64,000 bases of DNA from Romanomermis culicivorax (Eukaryota; Nematoda; Enoplea; Mermithida; Mermithidae). This document shows positions 45,923 through 57,418 of this stretch, piece by piece. Location of the stretch: assembly GCA_963922205.1 (NCBI GenBank), contig CAWUHX010000046.1:1178001-1242000 (forward strand), read 5' to 3'. Made by a program: the position numbers and the translations under genes. The stretch's first letter is position 1. Each line of letters begins with the position of its first letter. The notes beneath the pieces were generated by a model. The model was not told the origin of the DNA, did not search any database, and was given only the letters and a program-made list of their open reading frames with translations.

Positions 45923-46312
45923 ATGTTATTATGCATTATTAACCCCTGGCGCGGCTTTTAGCATGTCTACCTTCATTTATCATATAATCTTCACTTGTCT
46001 TGTCATCATAGAGGACTTGACCATCGATTTCTCATGTAATTCAAAGTCATTATGCTTTTGGATAGTTTGCTTGGAAGTTTGTTCCAATGCTTGTAGATTA
46101 CTTTGAACTCGAAACACTTTGAACTCGAAAATTTCAATTTTTTCCTCAATTTTAATGAATTAACGGGTCTAAAAACACCAGAAGGCTTGAAAAAGCTCAA
46201 AAACACGTAAATAAAGCGTCTGTGAGCATTTTTAAGCGAAAAAAACGACTTCGGGAAAATGGGGAAAAAAATTTTGATCCCCTTCCCCATTTGGGGCCGG
46301 GAGAAAAAAACA

Positions 46313-46567
46313 ATGGCTGGCACACAAAAAACGCTGACTAAGCGCGCTATCTTGTTGTTTCACAGTAATCAGACTAGCGATTATCAAAATATTTATGAAC
46401 ATTTATTCGTGCATATCAGATTGTCAGACAGACACGAAAAGTTCAATAGTGAAAGTGGTCTGCAAAAGGTCTGTGTTCATATTATTCATAGTTTCATCAT
46501 CCGCCTCCAAGGATTTTGCTCAAAAATAGGCAAGCACATAACTCTTCCATTAAATTTCAATTTATAA
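46313..46567 (+). CDS. Unrecognised 84-residue open frame
   Basis: It runs from ATG 46313 (MAGTQKTLTKRAILLFHSNQ) to a stop at 46567. It lies just after repeat sequence (46190-46310 resembles 19490-19560) and shows no signal peptide, domain or splice signals. It may be chance coding; listed because composition is protein-like in the first 50 codons. Confidence 0.2.
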   Translation: MAGTQKTLTKRAILLFHSNQTSDYQNIYEHLFVHIRLSDRHEKFNSESGLQKVCVHIIHSFIIRLQGFCSKIGKHITLPLNFNL

Positions 46568-46599
46568 ATTTCGATTCACGATGCAGACACCATCGATAA

Positions 46600-47350
46600 A
46601 TGGCGTTCACAAGCAATGCTTTCCTTAACTCACAAAAAGCAGACAATGTTTTGATATTCAACTAGTAATAGTCCAAATAGTCCAAAATCTCCAAAATAGG
46701 CCAAAATGTAGTCCAAAAAGTAAAAAAAGCTGTCATGCCTTTCTGTTCAGGCAGTGACTCGGAAGTGACCACCTTTTCTACTTTTTTAACCACGAGATTT
46801 CATACAAATAGCTTCGGTAGACTTTTTGAGCAGCACACATTTACAGAAAAACCACAATTTAAATGTCATTTTTACTCACTGATATGATACAAAAACTGGG
46901 ATCTTTTTTCTGCTACTGTTACGCTAAGGTTCCTATTTTTGTAGATTTTTTTCAACCACCAGTAAAACTCGCAATTTTGTCTTGTTCATTACGCCAATGA
47001 CTATTTTTCTAAAATGTCACAGACTTTGAATAGGATGGAATGTTTTCATGAATCTCATTCATATTTTTTACGAAACGTTTTTTGTCATTTATGAATTATC
47101 CCGAATGACCTTTACAGTTGAGGTCATTTGATCAACTTAATTCGTAAACAATTTTCTCATTCTACGTTCGATAATTCGTTTTTCCGCGTCGTGTTAGTAT
47201 TAAAAACAGTTGGCAAGAATAATTAAGCAAAAATTGTTTCACAAAAAAGCTGATTTTGTATTTTTTCAGCATAATTTGATGGACAAACTCAATTTCATCA
47301 TTAAAAAAAGATTTTTTTCGTAAATGAAATTGGTGAGAATTCGCAGATCT
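46600..47350. other. Upstream region of the receptor gene, no gene seen
   Basis: AT-rich sequence without exon-like segments. CATATATAAG at 47371-47380 could be a TATA-like element about 40 bases before the receptor ATG. Confidence 0.35.
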
Positions 47351-47418
47351 GTTGTTTATCCTGAAATTTGCATATATAAGTGTGTACTCATGAGCTATCT
47401 CAAACAATTTCTGCTGCG

Positions 47419-50400
47419 ATGTTTCCTGAAAACGCTACCGAAACTGTAGATAGAACAACCGAACGGACTATAGTCGGTGCGTTCTATATCGTAATTTCTA
47501 CGGGTATGATCATACCATACGCCATGTGTATGTACATATTCGCCACTGAGAAAAAGTTCCAAGGCGTACCTTTCTATCGTATCGCCTTTTTCATGGGTAT
47601 CATGGACCTTGGTCAGTTGACCTGCAATGGCCTGTACGCCGGTTTGTGCTGTCTGGTCACTTTCCGCATGCCCTACATGGTAGAAAAGTTCAATAATTCA
47701 TTTTTATGCATGTGTTGGTATACTTACACCATGCTGACCCACCTAATGGCCATTAATCGTTTCGTGACCGTCTATTGGCCGCAAAAGGTCGACGATATTT
47801 TCTCCTACAAAATCACGTCCGTTCTGATCGCTTTGTCTTTTCTACACGGATCTATGTGGTTCGGCGTGTTCATGTGGCCGGACGTTTACGAATATTTTAG
47901 CACCGACGACTACAGTTTCATGTTCGATTTTACGAGAAGCAAATCGTTGTTGGCCGTTCAAATGAACGGTTACGAAGATCTTGTTCATTCGATCGGCATG
48001 ATACTATGGTATAGTTTGACGTACATCAAGCTGAGGATCAAGGTGAAGATAATGAAATGTGTGAGGTTTCCAAAAAATGAATTGTTACGATCATACATGC
48101 ACAGCATAGAAATTCTGGTAGGGGTCTAGCAGGACAGGGGGTGGAATACAACATTTTTTTTCGTTCTAAGTCTTAGGTCTTCTAACATCCAAGCAACATA
48201 TTCTTCAACTTATATTCGTCAGATATGTGAAATTATTTGCTTAGATTGCACTTTTTAAAGTTTCAATGTTATTTTTTTGGAATCAAGTATGCCTTGTTGA
48301 TAGAATAATTGTTAAACTACAGCATCATTCCCACTTTTATGGCGACTTTCTCTTCTCTCTTGCTCATTTCTCTTTGTCATCTTCTCGACCATTGCTGGGG
48401 TAGTCAAATCTGCTGGGGGTCTGCTGTGGGTCAAACCCCCAACGCCCCCTATGTGCATGCTGGTTAGGATGAGTACATGACGGAAAAAAATTTCTACTTG
48501 AATTGCATAAAAGTCTTTGAAAAAAGTATAAGTTTCGAATCAGCATCACAACTCAAATATAAGAGAAAATCAAATGCTGTGAAACGCAGTGACCTAGGAA
48601 CTGTTGAAGGGCTTCCTTAAGAGTACCTGAGTGGTGCAACTGGCCAGGGTCCAGTATGGAGTTGTAATTTTCACCGAGACCCAACAATGAACATCGAGTT
48701 CAGAATCTATCGAAATTTATGGAACATCAGTCCAACTATTGCGCAACATTGCTACTCATTGGGGCAACAGGGTCCTGCAACAATGTCCAGAGCTCCCACT
48801 TGGCGACAGTGAGAATCAGCTAGGACTTTGCAAGGAGAATGAGCGCAGAAAGGACGAGAAAATGAAAAAATAGTCGGGCACTGATACTCATATCCGAAAA
48901 ATTAGGGTATTTTTGGTATAATTTTATCCTATAGTGGGTTTTTTATAAAATGCTTCCAAATAAAAAAGTGACGGAAATCGGTACTGTCGTCAAAAGCGTT
49001 TACATAGTAATCTTGCCGTAAACTTTTCCGCTCGAAAAATTGTCGAGGGTGAGGTCAGTATGCTGGCAAATTTCCAGTCCTATATGATCTACTGTTTTTC
49101 AGAAAATCGTGAAAATCTGAAATACCACTTGATTCCCACTTTATTATTTAGAAGCATTTCAAGAAAAACAGACAATAGCTATGACCAAAGTGCAACATTT
49201 CTCAGAGCCTATAATAATATACTACGACACTTGATGTTCAAGTGTGAACACGCAGAAGTCTCACCTAGAAACTCCTGTGCTTCAGCTTAATTCTATATGT
49301 TGTACCATTACCGTTGAGGTGCGGCACGGCTGCAGCTTAATCCTACTCATTAAACATATCGATAAAGTTAAGCCACAGACTGTGCTGTAGCTTAGCCCTG
49401 TATGTCATAACATTGTCGTTATTGTGCAACTCACCTGTAGCTTAACTTTTCTGATATGTATTGTGTGGGAATTACATTGAATTACAGCTGAGCCGTACCT
49501 TAACGGCAATGTTACAAAATATAGACTTATCACGAAAACAGCGCTCTGTCATGTATATCAAATACAGTTTCTGTTTTTAGAGGAGTCAAATCGTAAGTGA
49601 AAGCATAGCTCATAATAACAGAAAAGAAAACAAAGTGTTGTTGCAAGCGGTTGTCCTTTGCTCGATGGACATAGCCACCATAGTCACATATTTGATTGTC
49701 GAGCTACTACCGCACAGCCGTTGGACGTCTTTGATATCCAACTACGTTTGGTTATTTTGCGCCGGCAATTGTCCGTTAATTTATTTGACACTGAACAGGT
49801 AGGTATTTATTTTTTTATGTCGCAATTAGATGTGCACTCAACTTTTAATTATGCATAGAATCTGAAAATATGCAGAGCTCTTTTCACCAATTTTTCAAAC
49901 CCTGCGCTTTTCTATCTGTGAAAAAAAGTTGAATCGAAGTCCTTCCCTAAACTTTTAGTCGTTAGCATCTAATCCCCCTAGCCAGTTAGACATTAAAGAA
50001 AATACAACTTCCTGTTATTTGGAATCAAAATTAATCAAAAAGGAAATTTTTCTGGATAATATCAAAATAGTGTTTAGTATCACTTTTAAAGCTAAAGCAT
50101 TAGTTATTAGCATGTTTTTATCCGAAAAAGCGCATTTCTACCATTTGGCACCCTTCCCTGGAACTTTGGGATTTTGTAAAGCTTTGCTGCATCCTTTCTG
50201 AAATTTTTACAGTCATATTTTTACAATATGACTGTAAAGCACTTGCGGGTATAATTTCTTCATTTTATATTTTCAAATGTCATTTTAACTTTCAGTGTGG
50301 TCAGAGCTCGTTTTCTAAAAATGTTCTGCAAAAATAGAATCGTCCCCACTGGCTCGGATGGACCGCTGATGGTCGGCACGCCCCATGATACTATAGTGAC

Positions 50401-50434
50401 AGCGGGAAAGGTCAATGCTTTTCAAGCAAAATGA
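47419..50434 (+). CDS. Seven-transmembrane receptor, nematode serpentine type
   Basis: Exons 47419-48042, 49581-49798 and 50296-50434 total 981 nt, or 326 residues. Start at ATG 47419: the N-terminus FPENATETV has an N-glycosylation site, and no in-frame ATG precedes it. Hydrophobic segments: TM1 17-43, TM2 52-80, TM3 94-121 ending LMAINRFVTVYWP (DRY-like position INRF), TM4 131-153, TM5 185-206; exon 2 supplies TM6 226-250 and TM7 257-280 with NCPLIYLTLN, an NPxxY-like motif. The tail VVRARFLKMFCKNR is basic and cytoplasmic. Introns: AAG/GTGAAG..TTTTTAG/AGG (phase 0) and AG/GTAGGT..TTTCAG (phase 2). Length and motifs fit nematode Srx/Srt-like chemoreceptors, presumably sensing ligands at the cell surface; the exact subfamily is uncertain. 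Intron 1 holds two MITEs. Reading on past the first donor would give a truncated five-TM protein. Confidence 0.75.
48092..48462. mobile_element. MITE, CATAC.TGCACAGCATAG family, copy 2
   Basis: Starts CATACATGCACAGCATAG and ends CTATGTGCATGCTG; flanked by GTTACGAT (48084-48091) and GTTAGGAT (48463-48470), 7 of 8 matching. It inserted 50 bases after the exon 1 donor of the receptor gene, so spliced mRNA should be unaffected. Relative at 8859-9238. Confidence 0.8.
48932..49175. mobile_element. TA-type MITE, reversed copy of 20244-20487
   Basis: The ends TAGTGGGTTTTTTATAAAAT and AAGAAAAACAGACAATA are diverged forms of the family termini; the interior (GACGACAGTACC inverse, ATCGTGAAAATCTGAAAT) matches in reverse. 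It sits in receptor intron 1. Confidence 0.55.
49280..49510. repeat. Degenerate CTGTAGCTTAA-type repeats
   Basis: Motifs such as GCTGCAGCTTAAT, GCTGTAGCTTAGCC and CCTGTAGCTTAAC recur four or five times within 230 bases. They match the subterminal units of the element at 51038-52321, suggesting a remnant of the same family. It lies in receptor intron 1, just upstream of exon 2. Confidence 0.4.
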
Positions 50435-50814
50435 AAATCAAGATGGATTCAAATTGTATAATATGTTTCAGTTCTTGTACATTGTGCTAATTTACATTAT
50501 CGAAAAAAGGTAAATCAGTCCTTGATCCCTTTGTGATATGTATTTGTGATTTTCGAGTTATATGTCTAATTTTATGCATGAATCAGTTATTTTTGGACGA
50601 TATTATTGTCAGACATTGCAAACTTCTAGAGCGTTTAGGCGGTACCATAGCCTGCGTTTGATATAAATTCATGGTGCACGTGACCTTTTATCTTATTCTC
50701 TTATCACAAGAAAATGTTTTTATTCAAAAATTCTAATAAAAGACACATTATAGTGCATTTGATAAACTGTAATGTTGGATAGTTCGTCCTTCCCGGTGAG
50801 CCTTAAGCCCAATG

Positions 50815-50990
50815 CAGAAGTGCAGCCCCCAATTGTCGGCGACAAAAATCCTGGGACTTTTTTACTTCTGAATTGGACTTTCTGCAAAAAACTATCCATT
50901 CTATTCATTCCTTAGGATAGCCGAGTGTCGCCGATTGTCAGCGACGAGAAGCCTAGGATTATTCACTTCTGAATAGGACTTAATTCACAT
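50815..50990. repeat. Imperfect direct duplication of about 50 bp
   Basis: ATTGTCGGCGACAAAAATCC and TTACTTCTGAATTGGACTT (from about 50832) recur as ATTGTCAGCGACGAGAAGCC and TTCACTTCTGAATAGGACTT (from about 50934), roughly 102 bases further on. Origin unknown. Confidence 0.5.
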
Positions 50991-51037
50991 CAACATTACT
51001 ATAAAAGTAATGCGCAATGGTAAATGCGTCTATGCCT

Positions 51038-52321
51038 GGGGCCGGTATTACTATAAAGCTGGAGCTTAAGTTTAAGTTGCAGCTTAAAACCGTCTTCGTT
51101 AAGTTGGACCTTAAGTCAGTATTACTAAAAGTTAAGCTGGTGCTGAGCAAAAAGGACGAGCTAAGCTGCAGCTTAACTACATTTTCATATCCTTTGTGTG
51201 GCAAGCTATGATGGAAATTGTTTAAGCCACAGCTTAAGTCGGAATAGCTAAGAAGTTAAGCTGCAGCTCAGCCATCCTGTTTCTGAGCACCAACTTAGGG
51301 GCTAACTATACTTCACCGTACGGCGCCGTACGGTGCCGTACGACACTACATTGAGCTGCTATACTTCGCCGCACGCGCCGTGCAGTGCCGTACGGCGCCT
51401 GATGAGTGGCTGCTAACTTCATGAACGGTGGCAAATGGTAATAAGTAAATGAAAATGATAAGTAGCTGCTATACTTACGTGCCGTACGACACTGTACGGC
51501 GCCCTACAGCACCGTACGCCCCGTACGGCGAAATATAGCTGGCCCCTTAAGCACCGGCAGTAGTACCTTGGCTTGGAAGTTAAGCTGCAGCTTAGCAAAA
51601 GTTAAGCTGTAGCTTAAATTACATTTTTTTGTGCCTCTACGATGTTTATTTTCTTCTTTTTGCATAATTCGACAGTAGTACCTAGTACCTATATGCATTG
51701 AACATATTGAAAAATACATTAATAAAGCAATTAGTCTTTATCGATGTTCAAGGAAAAGTTTTGCAACTTTTGTCGTCATCTTTTTCGTTGTCACTTTTTT
51801 GCCCTTGTCCTTGCTTTTTGTCACCTTGAGTGGTAGTTGTCATTCTTGTCATCAAAACTTCGTTAATTTATTCATTCATCGATCCTCTTGCTAATCTTCT
51901 TAAGGAAAATGAAAAATGAAAACGAAGTTCACGAAAAATATGGTTTCTACGAAATCTAACTTGACGTTCTTCTCCATCAAGCAATAAAAAAAACGACCAG
52001 CCATTATCGTATAACAACATAAAATACGAACTTAGGACAGCTACGTCCTGTCTTAAAGTTTTCACGTCAAGTTGGCTTGCACTAGCTTAACTTTTTAATA
52101 CTGGTCTGACTTAAACTCCAGCTTAACCTTCGAAGGGACTTAAGTCCAAGACTTAAGTTTGAATCTTAAGTCTCTTGCTCAGCTGCAGCTTAACAATTTT
52201 TTAGTAATACCGGCCAAGCTGGTGCTCAGCTGGAGCTTAACTTTTTTATATGTTATAACGTTGTAGAGACTTAAGTTGCCTGTTAAGTTCCAGCTTAAGT
52301 CGCTACAGTAATACCGGCCCC
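51038..52321. mobile_element. Element with GGGGCCGGTATTACT ends and AAGCTGCAGCTTAA arrays
   Basis: Ends GGGGCCGGTATTACT and its exact inverse AGTAATACCGGCCCC. If the element is taken as GGGCC..GGCCC, CTG flanks both sides (3 bp). Each arm carries many AAGTTAAGCTGCAGCTTA-like units, themselves palindromic, with an inner AGTAATACCGGCC terminus near 52204. The core (51640-52060) is unique and non-coding. It contains the nested MITE at 51298-51546. Confidence 0.7.
51298..51546. mobile_element. PIF/Harbinger-type MITE, TSD TTA
   Basis: Ends GGGGCTAACTATACTTCACC and, inverted, GGCGAAATATAGCTGGCCCC; TTA flanks both sides (51295-51297, 51547-51549). The interior repeats CCGTACGGCGCCGTACGG palindromes. 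249 bp, inserted in one arm of the 51038-52321 element. Confidence 0.75.
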
Positions 52322-52379
52322 TGATCCGGGCCACTATAATATTAATTTGAATACATAGGAAATTGAATTCGAAATGCCT

Positions 52380-52645
52380 ATGATTGGATCGCATGCTGTC
52401 ATACCCAATCTAGAGCTGTTAAAGCCTATCCGTACTTTGTTGTCGAAAATTTGTCGCAAGTGATTGCAGTGATCCGAATCGAACGAACCCTTTCTTTCTG
52501 CTGTATGTATTTCAGTAGATACTTGTTGAACATGGGCATCCTTCGATTGGAAATTTCGATCTCTACCTTGCCATATATTATATTCTGAAATTGTTCCAAT
52601 ACTTCGAGACAAAATCACTTGCGTCTGTTTTTTTGCGAAAAAAAG
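52380..52645 (-). pseudogene. Fragment related to the frame at 23873-24535
   Basis: Read on the minus strand, EVLEQFQNIIYGKVEIEI, NRRMPMFNKYLLKY and RVRSIRITAITCDKF parallel EVLEQFQYIIHRKVDIKI, PNNFNKCLL and CEIRSTLVVAITYDRF. About 135 bases of the other copy are missing in the middle. No start codon or complete frame. Confidence 0.4.
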
Positions 52646-53159
52646 GATAGATAGGTCATTAAAGTTTTTCTAAAATTTAAGCTTAGCTTATAACGCGCTT
52701 CTCAGCAATAACCTTCAATTGGATGCAATTTAGTATCTTTTATTCGTTTCATTGTTGAAATCATTACACTGATGATAAGAATTTTAGTTTAAATAAAGTC
52801 CACTGGGAAAAATGACAAGTACAAAATTACAGTCAGTTTACTTTGAGCTATCGAATGCATTATTATAGGATTGATTCCAGAATTTTCATCAGAAAACGTT
52901 CCGTCATAAAAATGATCGTCAGCGATTTTGTCAGTAAAAGCTCATGTGAATACTTTCTTAATAAAAAAACACCATGTCATATAATAGGTTGCAATTGACA
53001 TATTCATAAAGTATTCTTCCTGAAACAAGAAATGCAAGACGTTAAATGATAAATTTTTCGTTGCATAAATTCAGAAAAATCTTCCGTGCAGACAGCAGTG
53101 ATGTGCGAATTGATTTTGAGTTTCGTACTGGCGGGAGTAAATTTTACGAGATTGTTTTT

Positions 53160-54215
53160 ATTTTTGATTAAGGGCTAATGAAAGGTGGACTAAGGGCAAA
53201 TGGTGGCAAGCGTATAAAAAACGGCGGCGCAAATAGTGGGCTAAAGTGTGAGGCAAATCACGGGCAAATCGTGGGCTATTTGGCGGGCTAAACTTGGGGT
53301 AAAGCTCGGGCCAAGTGGCGTGCAAAAGTCAGGGTAAAATCGTGGGCCAAAATGCAGATCAAGATTAGAGATAATGACAGGGTAAATCTAGGGGCAAAAT
53401 GTGGGACAAAATGGGACTAATTTCAGGCTAAATGAAGGATATGTGCCTTACCTGGCTCATATATCCCGGGCAACCTTCCTTCGGTTCTTGGAAGATTCCT
53501 AACCTGGTCTTCACCCTAACGCTAACTGGACGAGGCAGAGTTAGAGTAGCAGTAGGTGTCACTAGGTCATTATTGAAAAAGGAAGCACAATACAGCTTAG
53601 GTAGCAAAGCACAACCAAAACACAATAAGACCAGAACACACAAGTTACGGACACTCCTCACAGAGCCAGTGCAGTCCTAGGCACTCTACCGCAGTTCGAT
53701 AGCAAAAAATAGCCTGAAAGGGTCAAGGACTGAAGGGCACCAAAAAAAGGCCCACCGGTAATCAACTAAGTGGTAAGTGAACGTTGAAAGGAAAGACATC
53801 GCCGGTGGGGTGCACCACAATACAAGAATCAATAGTGACCAGTCATCACTGCAGGCGAAAGAAGCCCAACGTTCAATTACAAAAAATAATATACGAATGA
53901 ATAAAAATGGCAGAACAACGCCAAACTTTAACTACAAAATGTTATGCAAAACTTTTCCATCCATTTGTTTTGATACCAAAAATAGTATTGTACAAACCGT
54001 TTTGAAATATTTGTTTAACTAATGAGAAGTGAACCTACTTTAACAACAAAGAACTTTAGGAATAAAATTGGTGAAAATAGAGGACTAGAGGTCAGAGGAA
54101 TTGACCCTCTGACAGATAGCCCGCCGCCGTATGACAATGACTGGGATAGGTTAAATTGCTGCATTTTTCGATGAAAATTTAGCCCACAAAATAGCCCTGT
54201 ATGGTCGTGGGCTGA
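53160..54215. repeat. Region with GGGCTAAA/GGGCAAAT units and inverse end
   Basis: From 53170 to 53420 variants of TCGTGGGCTAAA and GGGCAAATCGTGGG occur more than a dozen times. TTTAGCCCACAAAATAGCCC lies inverted at 54178-54200. Between them are uncertain short frames. It resembles a non-autonomous element with subterminal repeats; ends not resolved. Confidence 0.45.
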
Positions 54216-54725
54216 AATACAAAGAAAATATTGCTTCAAAAACAAATTGATGAATTTACTGGGATAAATAGATCTTCTAGACGAGGTGGTGGAGCAAGAG
54301 TGGAAAGAAGACCAAGATGATAGACGTTCAACTAGAAAAGATTCGTTCCAAATGTAGAGTTTAAATTAGGATATGGAAGGGAAAACGATTATTATGGTTT
54401 TTCACTGACTAGCACGCTGTACCACAGAAATAATGCATTAAACCCTGCAAGCTAGAGTATTTGAGTTCTGATCATCACCAAGCTAATCTGTTACATTTTC
54501 ATGTTTCCTTATTACACAATGCACCCAACAGTCTCTGAGCTGCAGTTATCTAACGTGCAGACCCTTGTTTATTGGCGTAAATTTTGAATATCTAAAAATC
54601 ATACACTATATACGAGAATAGTTATCGACATCTTACCGTAGAAATGCTTTGCAATCAATGAATGTTTATTCTCCACAACTTGGTCAATGTATTCTGCTAG
54701 GAAAGGACGCAACCCACCACACTAA

Positions 54726-54922
54726 AGGCCCTGTCATACTTCACCGCGCGGCGCCGCGCGGTCCCGCCTTTGAAGTATGAATAGGTTTTTGTAATTTTTG
54801 CGGCGCCCCGTTAGGTTTCAACTAAACCAATACACATTTTTAGAGAAGAGCAAAATCCAAAAGTAAAAAAGCGGCGCCGTACGGCGCCTCGCGGTACCGC
54901 GCGGTGAAGTATGACAGGGCCT
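54726..54922. mobile_element. PIF/Harbinger-type MITE, TSD TAA
   Basis: Long inverted ends AGGCCCTGTCATACTTCACC.. and ..GGTGAAGTATGACAGGGCCT (at least 27 bp including CGCGCGG), flanked by TAA at 54723-54725 and 54923-54925. The interior has GCGGCGCCGTACGGCGCC palindromes, like the MITE at 51298-51546. 197 bp. Confidence 0.85.
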
Positions 54923-54987
54923 TAAGACCGTTTACACCACGTAGATTGTGCCGACACTGTGAAAAACACTTCAACCCAGCATGTGAA

Positions 54988-55012
54988 CACACACACACAC
55001 ACAAACACACTT
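54988..55012. repeat. (AC)n microsatellite
   Basis: About ten AC units with one interruption (ACACACACACAAACACAC). Confidence 0.8.
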
Positions 55013-55210
55013 AAATTAGCTAATTCAAAAGTTCAAAAGCAGGCTTTCACCATTTTAAATCAAGCTTTTCAGTAGACCTCAACCAGATCTACTCGCTAAA
55101 ACAAAAGCTTTGGAAGGACAAATCCCCCACTAACCTTATATCAAAGTCAGTGTTCTGTGTCTGCCGTTGTAATTACAATCTGTTCTTATACAATGCTTGT
55201 AAATTGTAAA

Positions 55211-55771
55211 ATGACAAAAAAGGACCGCTCTCAAAGTCGTTTAGACAAAGTTTTTACTGAAGGATTTTTTGCTAATAAAGATTCATCACTCTATCGGTGC
55301 GATCAAAAGCCTGTGGATGAGGTCAAATTCTTTCTGAATGAAGTGAAAAGTCTTCAACAAAATGGACCGAAGTATACACTGATATTGGGTCAAGAGTAAT
55401 AGACAAAATCTTCATGTTCATTTATTTTAAGCACGAACAAAAATTTTATTTTTGTCGTTTCACAAGGACAAAATGATCAAAATTTATATGAAAAATGCTG
55501 CTAATTTCAATCATTGCAGGTCAAGTGACAAATAGTTAACAGAACTGAAAAGATTCAGTTGCTCTATCAACGATTGCAACACGATTGTCAGGAAATACCT
55601 CAGCTTATGATAAGACGCAAGGAAGTATTCAAATATATATATATCTATATTTCGGGATAAACAACAAACCCATGGATTCCCACCAACTACTTCATTTTTT
55701 CAAAAAAGAATTGCATCGTGTCAATGGCGTTCGATTTGCCTGAGATGAAAGAGATCACTGGAAAAATATAG
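55211..55771 (+). CDS. Possible three-exon gene, 109 residues, unrecognised
   Basis: Exon 1 55211-55395 (MTKKDRSQSRLDKVFTEGFF, then PVDEVKFFLNEVKSLQQNG) ends GA/GTAATAG. Exon 2 55543-55624 follows TTAACAG and reads TEKIQLLYQRLQHDCQEIPQ. Exon 3 55709-55771 (VSMAFDLPEMKEITGKI, then stop) has a weak acceptor. The parts add up to 110 codons in frame. The protein is helical and charged with possible coiled coil; no signal peptide from this start, though the frame stays open upstream to a second ATG at 55193. The first two exons look coding, the third is doubtful. No family recognised. Confidence 0.35.
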
Positions 55772-57129
55772 AACCAGACCTTTTTGCCATATAATCATTT
55801 CCGGGTAATTATTTTTGCCACCTGCTCTAGTACATTGTAGTCACACGCACGACAACATGAAGTACGAATTTTCAAACTTGAAAAGATGCGAAACGTTTTC
55901 CCAATCCATTTGTGATGTTGACAGTACGGAGAAAAGTTCATGAGAAAGTTTTGTACTTTCTGTAACTCAGTGACATCCCTAGCTGAGTTTATTACGAAAA
56001 TAGACATGAAAAATTGCTGTCAACAGTCGTCTGTCGAACGGACGATTGTGTATCAATTCAGCTAAAACGCCATTTCAGCCATCGTTGCGTTGTTTCATCG
56101 ACGGTCTCGATTCGGCCAACAAATTTTTTATTATTCGTGTCTCGTTTCATCCACTTTCTCATTTTAGGGTTATTTACTATCCAGATATCCACACGTTTCG
56201 ATTAAGCTACCGTATTATGGTAATTTTCACAATGCAAGGAGTAAAATTTTTTGTTTAATGCATAATTTGCATGGTGCATAAGGAGTAATTTGTATAAGGG
56301 TAAAAGTGTGCTCAATTGGCAAGTTATTTTGATCATTTATTTTCAGGATATTTTTTAGTGTGGTTGAAAAAATGAGATACGTGAACGAAATGTGTGAAAG
56401 AAAATAAGAAACACCATTCATTAGATGTCCCGAGAAAAGGCACTTCATAGTGGTGATTTGAAAAAACAGCTCGTCTCCGTTTCAAAGCAATGATTTTAAT
56501 GAAAGAGATTACGAGTTCCATAGGAAAGATTGTGATTTTCACACAACAACAGGGATTTGCATTGAAAAATTTTTCATGTTCATAGAAGGATTGGTCGGTT
56601 TCATAACAAAAGACTGTTTTTTAAACACAAAAACCATACCTTTTACAGAAATAAAGGAAGATTGATTTTCATTCAAGTCGTTTAATTTCAATGGCAAGTT
56701 TATTTATTCAAAGAACTCGAAGATTGTCACGTGTACAACATAGAAATTTTCGGCGATCAAACCCAAACTTTTTTCAAGAGCTCAGTAAAAATTGATCACA
56801 ATGCTCTAAATTTAAATTTTATGCATGCGTTTTCATTTCCAAGTAAGAAATTAAATTATGTTTTTAAAAAAATTTCAAGATTTTTGAGCGAAATCTCCTC
56901 TAAAACGTTCAAGTTCCTTTATTAACAATCATATTACCTCCAATGCACAACACGGTACTTTATAGCTATTTTTTGGACAATTCTATGTCATTTTGCAACG
57001 TTTGGGAAATCTTCTTGAATCAAGATAGAAAATTTCCAAAAATAGCAATTCTAGGCAAGTCAGGCACGATTCTGCTCGGGGACAGTCAGGGTTTGCCCCT
57101 AGTCGTATATATGTATACAGATACTGCAT

Positions 57130-57265
57130 ATGGTGGCTCAAATAAGACAGTAGCTAAAACCACACAGTCGCTAGGTTTTAAACACTGGTACTCCAACGAG
57201 AAAAAAAATAGTGGCTGAATTGACACGGTGGCTGGAATGGCTTGGTGGCTGAAACGCCACAAGTC
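57130..57265. repeat. GTGGCTGAA-type repeat cluster
   Basis: Motifs of the type AATAGTGGCTGAATTG and ACGGTGGCTGGAATGG recur about six times, ending GGTGGCTGAAACGCCAC, which is palindromic. Single or paired copies occur near 10058, 21080, 26200, 36470 and 39300. They look like terminal motifs of an old MITE family. Confidence 0.4.
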
Positions 57266-57418
57266 CAAACGTCTTCGCATGTATGTAAAACTCAAGCAGT
57301 TCAACGGTCGAACTATTTTATATACTCTGTTTTCACGGTTCTCATAAATTTGTAAGCACACGAAGCAGCCCATTTTTTAAGTGACATCAAGACCGTTTTG
57401 CATACAGAAAACCTACAG

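Noticed and set aside
45374..45961. Several frames rich in Gly, Pro and Phe
   Set aside because: They read through C/G and A/T runs of two head-to-head MITEs.
48043..48129. Receptor reading frame continuing past exon 1 to a stop
   Set aside because: The last codons are MITE sequence; a GTGAAG donor precedes it and downstream exons restore TM6 and TM7.
53428..53661. Minus-strand frame with a signal-peptide-like start (NLCVLVLLCFGCALL)
   Set aside because: It has no ATG (only GTG after an in-frame stop), no good upstream acceptor, and lies in repeat sequence.
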